Assembly (NCBI RefSeq): GCF_001936575.1
Contig: NZ_MSMP01000003.1
Coordinates: 124,001 to 188,000 of the forward strand
Length of the DNA: 64,000 bases
Reading direction: 5' to 3'
From: Tenacibaculum agarivorans
GTDB lineage: Bacteria; Bacteroidota; Bacteroidia; Flavobacteriales; Flavobacteriaceae
Shown in pieces: positions 8,106-16,663 of this stretch. A program made the position numbers and the translations under genes. Below the pieces are notes generated by a model, which made no database searches, had not been told where the DNA came from, and was given only the letters and a program-made list of their open reading frames with translations. Within the stretch, counting starts at the first letter, position 1, and each line of letters begins with the position of its first letter.

Positions 8106-9653
8106 CTATTTAGCGTTTAAGATGGAAATATTATAATTAATACCGAAGTTGGCAAAAACACTACTTAATTGTCCACCTCTAGCTTTTACATAACCAATCC
8201 CGCCTCTTAAGTTTAAGTTATTACTTACTTTAAGGTTAAGACCGACACTTGGTTTAACAATTAAACCTTCACCTGTACTAATTCCACCACCACCTGCGGC
8301 ACCACCTAATAACTGACCATATATACTTAATGAATTGTTGAAGAATGAATTTGATTGTACTCCTAAACCTACAATTCCTTCAGCATATGCTCCTGCATCT
8401 CCGAAGTTAGCAAATGAAGTTTGTCCTGCTGCATATATATATTTGTTTAAAAAGACATTAATTTGCAATGAAATTTGATGCATATCTTGTTCAAAATTTC
8501 CATTTCTACTCGCATTTACATACCAATCTTGTTTTATAATAGTTTGCAACCCTTTGAATTTAGCTTTAGAAAACTCTTTAGTATCAGATAGAATTCCATC
8601 TTTATCTACATAATATTTTAAACCGATGCCAAAAGTAGAGGAGATAAAATGTGCATCAGGGCTCATTAAGAATCCTTTGTTTATTGAAGCATAGAAGTTG
8701 TCGAATAGTTTTTGTTCTAAAGATATATCAGGATAAATTAAAAAACCTCCTTTAGTATCAACACCACCACCGCCTCCAGCACCTATACCGAATTTAGCTT
8801 GAATATTAGTTCTGTTTTTATTCATTGATAAATGATATCCTCCACCTAGGAAAATATCCATATAACCTGCGGGAATACCTTTAAAAGCACCATCTGCTCT
8901 TACAAAATAGAACCAATCTTCTGAAAGAAATGATATAAATTCAAAACCTGCTAGTCTTATGGTTCTTCCATCTATAGATTCGCCTGTAGAAAATTGAGAG
9001 TCACCTTGAACAGATAAATTATTCAGATGTACCATTAAAGAAACTCGATTTGAATTTCTTTTCCAGTCTGAATCCTTAAGATTAAGATCGTCAAATACGA
9101 ATTTCTTTTCTTTAGCATTAAAGTCTGAATAATCAAAATTTAGAGGAACATGTATAGCTCCATAAAATTGATTACTATTAATAGTACCACCATCAAAGAA
9201 ATTTACATAACTCCAACCAGTAGTGATAGAAAAATGCTTAAAGTCGTATCCTAAACTAAGGTGAGGTAAAATAAAAGCTCCCCCTCCGTCAGGAGCTGAA
9301 GCACCACCGCCACCGCCAAAATGTAAACCTGCATCTACAAAAAAGTGATCGGTAAAATTATGCTGTATACCTGCATTAATACCTAAAGTAAAAAATCCTC
9401 CTCGTATTCCTCCTACAGCACCATAAAAACCTAAACCAGTATAAGCCCAGTCATTTAATTTGAAATTATAATGTAAACCTGTAAAATCCATATTAGGTTC
9501 ATCAGAAGGCATTTTAATACTTAAAAAGTCTAATTGTGCAAAACCAAATTGTGTTTTTTTAGTAGGAATACTATTATTTTCTTGTGCATAAAAAAAATGA
9601 ACGCTCAGTGCCATTAGGAACACAAGCGTTCTTTTTAAAGATATTTTAATCAT
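8106..9653 (-). CDS. Exported Gly-rich protein, probable outer membrane beta-barrel
   Basis: I do not recognise a named family. The 515-residue protein has a signal peptide (cleavage near HFFYAQ) and alternating short hydrophobic stretches typical of a large beta-barrel. Glycine clusters recur, each followed by a barrel-like strand: FGGGGGASAPDGGGAF, GIGAGGGGGVDTKGGF and LGGAAGGGGISTGEG. These positions (about residues 113-130, 290-305 and 445-460) suggest three internal repeat units of about 165 residues. The gene lies 8 bp downstream of the SPOR-like gene and is probably cotranscribed with it. That suggests an envelope function linked to peptidoglycan, which is an inference. Confidence 0.6.
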   Translation of the reverse strand: MIKISLKRTLVFLMALSVHFFYAQENNSIPTKKTQFGFAQLDFLSIKMPSDEPNMDFTGLHYNFKLNDWAYTGLGFYGAVGGIRGGFFTLGINAGIQHNFTDHFFVDAGLHFGGGGGASAPDGGGAFILPHLSLGYDFKHFSITTGWSYVNFFDGGTINSNQFYGAIHVPLNFDYSDFNAKEKKFVFDDLNLKDSDWKRNSNRVSLMVHLNNLSVQGDSQFSTGESIDGRTIRLAGFEFISFLSEDWFYFVRADGAFKGIPAGYMDIFLGGGYHLSMNKNRTNIQAKFGIGAGGGGGVDTKGGFLIYPDISLEQKLFDNFYASINKGFLMSPDAHFISSTFGIGLKYYVDKDGILSDTKEFSKAKFKGLQTIIKQDWYVNASRNGNFEQDMHQISLQINVFLNKYIYAAGQTSFANFGDAGAYAEGIVGLGVQSNSFFNNSLSIYGQLLGGAAGGGGISTGEGLIVKPSVGLNLKVSNNLNLRGGIGYVKARGGQLSSVFANFGINYNISILNAK

Positions 9654-9661
9654 AAAATATG

Positions 9662-10279
9662 TTAGTATGGTTTATGAATTTCTTGTCGTTTTCCGTTTAT
9701 GTAAGAAGCTACAAATGCATCACTAAATCCGTATTTAATTAATTGACGTCTAAAGTCTTGAGCTTCTTTTAACGTTAAAAATAGACCTATAGAGTAGCGT
9801 AAATAATCTTCATCAGATAGAGTACCAGCAATAGTTTTAGATAATAAAGGGTATCTTTTTTCTGTAAAAGCACCAATTTGTACAGAATATACAGTTTCAT
9901 CTTTTATTCCATCTTTGATAGATTCTATTTTTTCACTTGCAGAAATGGTGTCATCTGAATTGTCTTCACTTTCATTCTCATATTCATTATCATTTTCATC
10001 GTCGTAGTCATCAGTATTGTTAGTTATACTTGCTGTTTGACTATTTGAAGTGTCAGAGCCTATTGCAGAAGGATTTTTTTGGAAAGCATAAATTGCAAAA
10101 GCTAAACAAATACCAGCTAAAGCACTGAGTAATATGTTTCTATTTCTGGCTACACTTTTTACATCACCTATTTCTTCAATCTTTTCATTGAGTTCATTTT
10201 CTAACTCTTCATTTTTAGAATTTAGATTTTTGATTTGATCTTGTAAATCTTCAAATTCTTGATCATTTAAGAATGGCAT
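9662..10279 (-). CDS. Membrane protein with coiled coil and SPOR-like domain
   Basis: Residues 1-45 of this 205-residue protein form an acidic coiled coil (LNSKNEELENELNEKIEEIG). A single membrane segment follows at about 48-67. Then comes a low-complexity Asp/Glu/Asn linker (70-115) and a SPOR-like domain at about 128-195 (VYSVQIGAFTEKRYP, GLFLTLKEAQDFRRQL, GFSDAFVASYING). SPOR domains bind glycan strands lacking stem peptides, often at division sites. Topology predicts a cytoplasmic coiled coil and a periplasmic SPOR domain. It is the first gene of a pair with the Gly-rich barrel. Its long upstream region holds the pseudoknot described at 10365. Confidence 0.8.
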   Translation of the reverse strand: MPFLNDQEFEDLQDQIKNLNSKNEELENELNEKIEEIGDVKSVARNRNILLSALAGICLAFAIYAFQKNPSAIGSDTSNSQTASITNNTDDYDDENDNEYENESEDNSDDTISASEKIESIKDGIKDETVYSVQIGAFTEKRYPLLSKTIAGTLSDEDYLRYSIGLFLTLKEAQDFRRQLIKYGFSDAFVASYINGKRQEIHKPY

Positions 10280-10364
10280 TGAATACGATTTAATTAATTA
10301 CTTGTAGCTAAAATACAAATCTTTATTAAATAACTAGAAAAATTATGAAATTGAGGTTATAAAG

Positions 10365-10449
10365 TAAGGGGACGTAGCCTCACCTAAGAGGCTACGATAG
10401 TGTTTCCCCCTTAAAACACTTCTTAGTAGCTACCTTCTACAATAAGTAA
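10365..10449 (-). ncRNA. Candidate structured RNA with H-type pseudoknot
   Basis: Three perfect helices interlock here. TAAGGGG (10365-10371) pairs with CCCCTTA (10407-10413). Inside that lies a 9-bp hairpin, CGTAGCCTC (10373-10381) with GAGGCTACG (10388-10396). AGTGTTT (10399-10405) pairs with AAACACT (10414-10420), and its loop contains the whole CCCCTTA strand, so the helices form a pseudoknot. The segment is much richer in G and C than its surroundings. On the minus strand a TATCTTTG -7 box lies at 10456-10463, which would start a transcript near 10449 and make this a 5' leader of the SPOR gene or a separate small RNA. Strand and function are inferred; it could also be an unusual terminator. 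Confidence 0.4.
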
Positions 10450-10470
10450 CTTCTTCAAAGATAAGAAAAT

Positions 10471-11649
10471 CTAATTAACTTTATTGTTGACTATCAAAAC
10501 TTTAGAATCATCTAATAGTTTTGTGAAGAATATATAACTAGAGCCTCCATCACTTATTTTAGTTTCTTTTCTTATTTGAGCTACTGTTTTAGGAAAATTT
10601 CTAGTGGTAATATTAGCTTTTTTAGGAACTTCTTTGGCAATACGTTTTTTATTGTAAGGCAAAACTTTTTCTATTTCAAAAGTTCTACCTGGGAATTCTA
10701 TTAATTCATCAGAAGTATATAAATGGGTGTGCTGATGTAATTTACTTATGTTTAATTGACGACTAATTTCATTGAATCCACCAGATTTTAAGATAGCTGC
10801 ATTGGGCTCATATAGATACTTTTTAGGCATGCTGTAATTGACCTCGTTTTTTTCTTCAAAAAGAATAAAATCAAATTTTTGAACAGTGTCCTTTTTAAAG
10901 TTTACAGTCTTAACATTTACTGATGCGATATGATTTTTTTCTAGTAAAAACAAAAGCTCCTTTACCTCATTATTTATAGCTACTATATGTACTTCTTTTA
11001 CATTTTGTAACTCTTTTAAAGCAAGGGAAATATCTAATAGTGGAGATGTTTTGATCAATACTGTTTCAGTCTTTTCAAAAAGAGTTTCTAAATGTTTAGG
11101 TATATTTGGAGTACAGTCACTTAATAAAAAAACTTTATTTTTATTTTGGTCTCTTCTTGCAGGATCAGTGTAAATACAATCAAAAGTTGAAGTCTGATTC
11201 TTAATGTAATCAATTCCATTTTGATCAATAGTCTTCATATTTTTAACATGAAGTTTGTTTAGATTGTAGGCTACAATTTGAGATAATTCTATGTTTATTT
11301 CACAATGTGTAACTTCTTCAAACAGTTTTGAAAAAAAATAAGCATCTACACCAAAGCCTCCGGAAATATCAATAAGATTTTTACCCTTAACTAATTTGGA
11401 TTTATATAATGCTGTAATTTCAGAGGAAGTCTGTTCAATCGATATTTTTTCAGGATAATAGATATTTTCTGTAGCAAACCATGTAGGTAATTTTTTGCTA
11501 CATTTTTGCTTTGCTTGTATTTGATTTGCGAGTTCTTGAATACTAATTCCTTGAAAAGGACTTCCTTTCAATATCAATTTGGAAACTTCTTCATTCAAAT
11601 TGTCATTTATAAATTGTTGTACATCAGTTTGTAAAATATCCGGATTCAA
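10471..11649 (-). CDS. THUMP-like domain class I SAM-dependent methyltransferase
   Basis: The 392-residue protein has an N-terminal helical region (1-90) and a Rossmann methyltransferase core. The SAM-binding motif is IDISGGFGVDAYFF (near 93-106), followed by HCEINIELSQIVAYN and YTDPARRD (near 161-168), an N/DPPY-type catalytic loop. The C-terminal 150 residues match the THUMP-like domain seen in Bacteroidota homologues (NFPKTVAQIRKETKISDGG). The YTDPARR motif points to nucleic acid methylation, probably RNA, but no target is established. The gene stands alone; its downstream gap contains the predicted pseudoknot. Confidence 0.8.
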   Translation of the reverse strand: MNPDILQTDVQQFINDNLNEEVSKLILKGSPFQGISIQELANQIQAKQKCSKKLPTWFATENIYYPEKISIEQTSSEITALYKSKLVKGKNLIDISGGFGVDAYFFSKLFEEVTHCEINIELSQIVAYNLNKLHVKNMKTIDQNGIDYIKNQTSTFDCIYTDPARRDQNKNKVFLLSDCTPNIPKHLETLFEKTETVLIKTSPLLDISLALKELQNVKEVHIVAINNEVKELLFLLEKNHIASVNVKTVNFKKDTVQKFDFILFEEKNEVNYSMPKKYLYEPNAAILKSGGFNEISRQLNISKLHQHTHLYTSDELIEFPGRTFEIEKVLPYNKKRIAKEVPKKANITTRNFPKTVAQIRKETKISDGGSSYIFFTKLLDDSKVLIVNNKVN

Positions 11650-11738
11650 AAAAAAGTAAATTAATGTAATTAAATGACCAAAGTACTGATATTTTTTGGC
11701 ACTTTTGCAGCCATTTTTTTAACAAGTATTTAAACATT

Positions 11739-12611
11739 ATGAAAAGAATATTATTGATATTAACTATGATTTTTACTGCTAATGCTGGTGCGCAATATTA
11801 CGTGTCTTTTAGTGGTGGTTACTCATTTGAAGCACATGAGAAAGTTTTAGGGCGAAATATTTCACCTGAAGGTATTACTGATTTAGAAGGCAGTTATGGA
11901 GCAGGAGCCAACACTCAAATTAGAGGAGGCTATTATTTTAATGATAAAATTGCTATTGAATTAAGCGTTGGTCATTTATTTGGCCAAGATCAACAAGTAA
12001 GGAAAGTAGAAAATGTACCTACATTACCTGAAGTTGATTTAGTAGCAAGAGGAAGAGTTTTTGGAGCCTCTATATCAGGTGTATATAATATTACCAATAA
12101 CTTTTATGCAAGAGCTGGTTTATTAACGAAGTTAAGAGGAAAAACGGAAGCAAATGGAAGTGTAAATATTGCTATACCAGTTCTTGATCAAACAGGCACA
12201 GTAGTTAAAGCTCCTGCACCGACTAGTATTGATTTTACTACAAATTTTAGAGGTGAATTCCCTTTAGGTTTTGTTGGAGCAATAGGGTATAAGTTTAAGA
12301 TTTCTGAACATTTATCTTTATTTACAGAATTAGAATACATTAATATTAATGTTACTAGAAACAAATCTCAATTAGCTAAATTCAATGCAGTAAGAATAGA
12401 TGGAGATGTGGTTACAAGAGATGAAATATTAACTACTTTTAATTTATTGGCATCACCTAGTTCTACACTTGCTGATGCTTCAAAAGAAAGCTTAAAACAA
12501 CTTTCATTTTTATTCAGAGACGAATTTATATGGGGGACAGAAGGCACAGAAAAGCCTGATTCTCCAAACTCATCTATAGGATTTAATTTTGGACTTATGT
12601 ATAAGTTCTAA
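11739..12611 (+). CDS. Outer membrane beta-barrel protein
   Basis: This 290-residue protein has a signal peptide (cleavage near ANAGAQ) and a porin-like barrel ending in a C-terminal Phe (GLMYKF). Alternating strands include QIRGGYYFNDKIAIELSVGH, NFYARAGLLTK and GFVGAIGYKFKISEHLSLFTELEY. Two long loops (about 135-165 and 210-270) interrupt the strands. The family resembles OmpW/OmpX-like barrels of Flavobacteriia, but I cannot assign a solute. It is a single-gene unit ended by a strong hairpin. Confidence 0.75.
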   Translation: MKRILLILTMIFTANAGAQYYVSFSGGYSFEAHEKVLGRNISPEGITDLEGSYGAGANTQIRGGYYFNDKIAIELSVGHLFGQDQQVRKVENVPTLPEVDLVARGRVFGASISGVYNITNNFYARAGLLTKLRGKTEANGSVNIAIPVLDQTGTVVKAPAPTSIDFTTNFRGEFPLGFVGAIGYKFKISEHLSLFTELEYININVTRNKSQLAKFNAVRIDGDVVTRDEILTTFNLLASPSSTLADASKESLKQLSFLFRDEFIWGTEGTEKPDSPNSSIGFNFGLMYKF

Positions 12612-12632
12612 AAAAAAGTAAATTATAAAACT

Positions 12633-12660
12633 AAAAAAGAGGCTAGAAAGCCTCTTTTTT
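12633..12660 (+). terminator. Terminator of the beta-barrel gene
   Basis: A 12-bp perfect stem (12633-12644 with 12649-12660, core gaggct/agcctc) closes a four-base loop and ends in a T run. The T run touches the stop codon of the convergent pentapeptide-repeat gene, so it probably serves both genes. Confidence 0.85.
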
Positions 12661-13610
12661 TAGTTTAATCCTTTAGTATTTTTTGTGTCAGATAAATTAA
12701 AGTTAGCATTGCTAGTCTTTGCATCAGTAAAATCTGCACCAGCTAAGCTTTTTGCCTTGGTTATTTTTGCATTATCTAAATTTGAATCTCTAAAAACTGT
12801 ATTTTTTGCACTACCGTTTGAGAATTGAATATTTTTTAGGTTTGATTTAGATAAATCAGCATTATTTAAATTAGCACTATTCAATTCGCAATTCTCTAAA
12901 TTTGAATGCGATAAATTAATACCGGCTAAATGCTTTCCAGATAAATTAGTATTTCTTAAATCGCAATACGAAAAATCAGCATTATCAAAAATAGCAGTTA
13001 ACTCAGTTTTTGTAAAATTTGAACCTAAGATAAATAATAATAACTGTGTACGTTCTGGGCTTAACAAAACTGTTTTTTCGCCATCTTCATCTAAATATTC
13101 ATATGGTTTTAAAACACTAGCTAAGCTTACTATTCTATTTCTTGTTTTTTTATTAAACCCAGTTCCAGGACTTTTATCAATCAAATCAAAAAGACTAGCT
13201 AATTGAAAACTATAAGAAGCTCTTCTCGATCCTTCTACAAGTCTATTTTGCGTATGAATTAAAGCATTTTGTTTTACTAATATGTATAATGAAATTAAAG
13301 AAGGTACTATTGAAAATAATAATAAAACAAGACTTAATAAACGAACGCGAACAAAACGTTTTACTAAGGCTGTAAGTAAACTAGCTGAAGTATCTGGAGA
13401 TACATTCTTTTGTGAATGAAATTCAGTAAACCAATTATTAAAACTCTTATTAAGGTTAGCACCTGTAAATAGTTTCCATGTCCAACTTAACGTTTTTTTT
13501 CTACGTTCTTCTTTTCTTTTTGTTTTTGAAGCTGCGTCTTCAATTTTAGATCGCAACGCTTCATTTTCTTTTTTTAGTTGTTCTAACTCATTCTCAAAAT
13601 TATCTTCCAT
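12660..13610 (-). CDS. Pentapeptide-repeat membrane protein
   Basis: The 316-residue protein has an N-terminal coiled coil (about 4-35) and a basic stretch (SKTKRKEERRKK). One strong membrane segment follows at about 90-115 (LLSLVLLLFSIVPSLISLYI). The C-terminal third (from about 205) is a run of pentapeptide repeats of A(D/N)LXX type, for example ADFSYCDLRNTNLSG and ANLNNADLSKSNLKN. These should form a right-handed quadrilateral beta-helix. The role is unknown; similar anchored proteins are often linked to ion-channel-like or signalling modules. It lies 6 bp downstream of prmC on the same strand. Confidence 0.8.
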   Translation of the reverse strand: MEDNFENELEQLKKENEALRSKIEDAASKTKRKEERRKKTLSWTWKLFTGANLNKSFNNWFTEFHSQKNVSPDTSASLLTALVKRFVRVRLLSLVLLLFSIVPSLISLYILVKQNALIHTQNRLVEGSRRASYSFQLASLFDLIDKSPGTGFNKKTRNRIVSLASVLKPYEYLDEDGEKTVLLSPERTQLLLFILGSNFTKTELTAIFDNADFSYCDLRNTNLSGKHLAGINLSHSNLENCELNSANLNNADLSKSNLKNIQFSNGSAKNTVFRDSNLDNAKITKAKSLAGADFTDAKTSNANFNLSDTKNTKGLN

Positions 13611-13616
13611 AATTAT

Positions 13617-14465
13617 TTACAAATTAGCTTTTATCATTCTATCGTTACCAAAAAGGTCTTTCTTTAATATACTATTTTTATACCCTTTTTCCATCAATAT
13701 TTGCTTGGTTTCCTGACCTAAATATTGATTGATTTCAAAAAATAACAATCCGTTTTTATTCAAATGTTTAATACCAAAATCTGCAATTCTTTCATAAAAC
13801 ACCAAAGGATTATCATCTTCAACAAATAACGCTAAATGTGGCTCATTATTTAAAACATTAGCTTTCATTTCTTTTTTTTCCAACTCTCTAACATAAGGAG
13901 GGTTAGAAACAATAATATCAAAAGTACAGTCTAATCGCTTGTCTGATAGAATATCATGCTGAATAAATTTAACATCTGCCTGATTAAAATTTGCATTATT
14001 TTTAGCTGTCTCTAATGCCTTTTCAGAGATGTCAATCGCATTAACTTCTAAATAAGACAATTCTTTTTTTAATGTAATTGCAATACAACCAGATCCAGTA
14101 CCTATATCTAAAACCTTAAGTTCTTCTTCTGTGTTTTTAACTTCTTCAAGTACCCAACTTACCAATTCTTCGGTTTCTGGTCTTGGGATCAAGACGTTAG
14201 AATTTACGTTGAATTGATATCCATAAAATTCTGTTGCACCTAATATATATTGAATGGGTTCTTCTTTTTGTAAACGACTTACAATTGTTTTTAAAGTTTG
14301 AAGATCTTTTTCTTTAATTATTTCATTTTCGTTAGTAAAAAAGTCCATTAATTTTAGTTGTAACAACGCTTCGATTGTTCTGAAGAAAAATGCATCAACC
14401 TCTTTTTTAGGGTACAAATTAATGAGTTGGTTATTAAAAAAAGCTCTAAAGTCTTTTAAGGTCAT
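13617..14465 (-). CDS. prmC: Peptide chain release factor N5-glutamine methyltransferase
   Basis: This 282-residue cytoplasmic enzyme methylates the Gln of the GGQ motif in release factors 1 and 2. A helical N-terminal domain (1-80) contains the family motif PIQYILG. The SAM-binding VLDIGTGSGCIAI is at about 118-130. The catalytic NPPY motif is at 188-191, and NEPHLALF follows about 20 residues later. The length fits. The gene is divergent from the lipoprotein and ribD genes, an order often seen in Flavobacteriia, and the pentapeptide-repeat gene follows 6 bp after it. Confidence 0.94.
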   Translation of the reverse strand: MTLKDFRAFFNNQLINLYPKKEVDAFFFRTIEALLQLKLMDFFTNENEIIKEKDLQTLKTIVSRLQKEEPIQYILGATEFYGYQFNVNSNVLIPRPETEELVSWVLEEVKNTEEELKVLDIGTGSGCIAITLKKELSYLEVNAIDISEKALETAKNNANFNQADVKFIQHDILSDKRLDCTFDIIVSNPPYVRELEKKEMKANVLNNEPHLALFVEDDNPLVFYERIADFGIKHLNKNGLLFFEINQYLGQETKQILMEKGYKNSILKKDLFGNDRMIKANL

Positions 14466-14515
14466 ATTTTAATGTAAAAATGGTACTTTTGATGTATCAA
14501 ATGTATAGAAAACAA

Positions 14516-14980
14516 ATGAAGAAAGTAATTTATTTTATAGCTATATGCTTCTTTTTAATGAATTGTTCTGTTAAAAAGAAACCAACCTTTATAAAAGTTG
14601 ACGATATTAAGTTTGTTTCCTTGAAGTCAGATACTGTTAGATTACAAGCTAAAGCTTATTTTAAAAATGAAAATGATATCGGTGGTAAATTATCGACTGA
14701 TGAAATTAAAGTCATTGTTAATGGGGCAGAAGTAGCACAAGTTTCTTCAGATGAATTTAAAGTACCTGCCAATAAAGAATTTCAAATCCCATTGAATGTT
14801 GTTATACCAGCAAATAAGGTGTTCGACAATAATAAAGGTGGTATTCTAGGTGGACTTTTAAACTCTATTTTAAATAATAATTTAAAAGTTCAGTTTAAAG
14901 GAGATATTAAATATAAAGTTTTTGGAATTTCTAACATCTATACTGTAGATAAAACCGAAGAAATTAAAATTAAGTTATAG
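14516..14980 (+). CDS. LEA type 2-like lipoprotein
   Basis: The chosen Met gives a 154-residue lipoprotein with signal peptide MKKVIYFIAICFFLMNCSVK. The lipobox Cys near residue 17 supports this start over the upstream Met at 14480. The body has one all-beta domain of the LEA14/water-stress type: VDDIKFVSLKSDTVRLQAKA, then NGAEVAQVSSDEFKVPANKEFQIPLNVVIP. Such small lipoproteins are frequent beside ribD in Flavobacteriia. The function is unknown. It lies two bases before the ribD start, so the two are probably one transcript. Confidence 0.7.
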   Translation: MKKVIYFIAICFFLMNCSVKKKPTFIKVDDIKFVSLKSDTVRLQAKAYFKNENDIGGKLSTDEIKVIVNGAEVAQVSSDEFKVPANKEFQIPLNVVIPANKVFDNNKGGILGGLLNSILNNNLKVQFKGDIKYKVFGISNIYTVDKTEEIKIKL

Positions 14981-14982
14981 TT

Positions 14983-16059
14983 GTGATTTTTGAGGAAAAA
15001 TACATGCGTCGATGTCTTGAATTGGCAGAAAAGGGTATAGGTACTGCACGACCTAATCCGTCAGTAGGGGCGGTTATTGTGAATGAAGGTGTTATTATTG
15101 GAGAAGGGTTTACCGATGCTTACGGTGGACCACATGCTGAAGTGAATGCTGTTCGTTCGGTAAAAGATGAATCATTATTCAAAACATCTACAATGTATGT
15201 CACTTTAGAACCGTGTTCTCATTATGGAAAAACCCCTCCTTGTTCAGATTTAATAATCCAAAAAAAGATTCCAAATGTGGTGATTGGAACTATTGATACG
15301 CACAGTATTGTAGCGGGTAGAGGCATAAAAAGATTAAAAGATAATGGGGTAAATGTTGTTGTTGGAGTTTTGGAGGAGGAATGCAAAGAACAACATAAAC
15401 GTTTTTTTACAGTACAAAACAAAAAAAGACCCTATATAGTTTTAAAATGGGCAGAAACTAAAAATGGTTATATAGCTCCGTTAGAAAAAGAGAAACAAGC
15501 TCCTATTTGGATTTCTAATGAATATTCAAAGCAATTAGTTCATAAATGGAGAGCTCAAGAACAAGCTATTTTAGTGGGAACAAATACTGTAATTAGTGAT
15601 AATCCTAAATTGAATATCCGTAGTTGGACTGGTAATGATCCCGTAAGAGTTATTTTAGATAGAAACTTACGCATTTCTAAAAAAATGAATGTGTTAGACG
15701 GTAGTCAAAAAACTATTGTAATTACAGATATTAAAACTTCTACAGAAAAAGTAGCATTATATCGTACAGCCGATTCTAATTATGAACAAGAACTCATTAT
15801 AGAAGAAATAGATTTTACAACAAACGTTGCATCACAAATTTGTGAAGTATTACTACAACATAAAATTCAATCTGTTTTTATAGAGGGTGGTAAACAAACC
15901 TTACAAACTTTCATAGAGGCTAATCTTTGGGATGAAGCTAAAGTTTTTGTAGGAGATTCATATTTTAAATCAGGAGTAGATGCTCCTATATTAGATCATC
16001 CTGTAAAAAGAGAAGAACATATAGAAAACAATATTTTAAAATATTATTATAATGATTAA
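14983..16059 (+). CDS. ribD: Bifunctional riboflavin biosynthesis deaminase/reductase RibD
   Basis: The 358-residue protein performs two steps of riboflavin synthesis: deamination of the pyrimidine made by GTP cyclohydrolase II, then NADPH-dependent reduction of its ribose. The deaminase domain (1-145) has the zinc site GGPHAEVNA (His51) and PCSHYGKTPPC (Cys78 and Cys87). The reductase domain follows (about 148-355) with AEQAILVGTNTVISDNPKLN and IEGGKQTLQTF. A GTG start at 14983 is used because homologues carry the EKYM-RC residues. An ATG at 15004 is possible. It overlaps the HAD gene by 8 bp. Confidence 0.93.
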   Translation: MIFEEKYMRRCLELAEKGIGTARPNPSVGAVIVNEGVIIGEGFTDAYGGPHAEVNAVRSVKDESLFKTSTMYVTLEPCSHYGKTPPCSDLIIQKKIPNVVIGTIDTHSIVAGRGIKRLKDNGVNVVVGVLEEECKEQHKRFFTVQNKKRPYIVLKWAETKNGYIAPLEKEKQAPIWISNEYSKQLVHKWRAQEQAILVGTNTVISDNPKLNIRSWTGNDPVRVILDRNLRISKKMNVLDGSQKTIVITDIKTSTEKVALYRTADSNYEQELIIEEIDFTTNVASQICEVLLQHKIQSVFIEGGKQTLQTFIEANLWDEAKVFVGDSYFKSGVDAPILDHPVKREEHIENNILKYYYND

Positions 16060-16663
16060 GAATATCATTTTTGATTTTGGTGATGTATTCATCAATTTAG
16101 ATAAAGAAGCTACATTAAAGGAGTTGGCAAAATTAGGTGTAGAAAATGTTACTGAGGACATGATGAAAGTTTATTATGATTATGAAATGGGGCTGATGAC
16201 TACACAAGAGTTTGTAGATTTTTTTCATAATGAATTTAAGATTGAAAAAGAGCAATTAATATATGCTTGGAATGCCATACTTTTAGACTTTCCGTTATAT
16301 AGACTTAGTTTTTTAAAAGAGTTAGTAGCATCAAACCAATACAGACTATTTTTATTGAGTAATACTAATGATTTACATATTTCATGGATTCAAGACTATT
16401 GGGGAAGTGAATTATATAATGAGTTTAAAGATTGTTATGAACAATTTTACTTATCTCATGAAATCAATTTAAGAAAGCCTAATACTAATATTTATGAATT
16501 TGTTCTGCAAAATAATGATTTAGTAGCAGAAGAAACTTTCTTTATAGATGATACAAAGGAAAATACTGATTCCGCTAGTAGCCTAGGCATAAAAGTTTGG
16601 AATATAGACCCTAAGAGTGAAGATGTAGTTAATCTATTGAGTAGAGAAGAATTTAATTTATGA
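16052..16663 (+). CDS. HAD family phosphatase
   Basis: The 203-residue protein is a haloacid dehalogenase superfamily hydrolase. Motif I is IIFDFGDVFINLD (nucleophile Asp near residue 8). Motif II is LLSNTND, and motif III/IV is LRKPNTNIYEF followed by FFIDDTKENTDSA. A helical cap lies between motifs I and II, as in the HAD-IA subgroup. Because it overlaps ribD by 8 bp, it is a candidate for the phosphatase that dephosphorylates the pyrimidine intermediate made by RibD. That idea rests on gene order only; a sugar phosphate or nucleotide substrate is also possible. Confidence 0.85.
   Translation: MIKNIIFDFGDVFINLDKEATLKELAKLGVENVTEDMMKVYYDYEMGLMTTQEFVDFFHNEFKIEKEQLIYAWNAILLDFPLYRLSFLKELVASNQYRLFLLSNTNDLHISWIQDYWGSELYNEFKDCYEQFYLSHEINLRKPNTNIYEFVLQNNDLVAEETFFIDDTKENTDSASSLGIKVWNIDPKSEDVVNLLSREEFNL

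Noticed and set aside
10365..10449. Part of a tmRNA (ssrA) gene near smpB
   Set aside because: There is no tRNA-like acceptor or T arm and no tag reading frame; the element is too short and lies two genes away from smpB.
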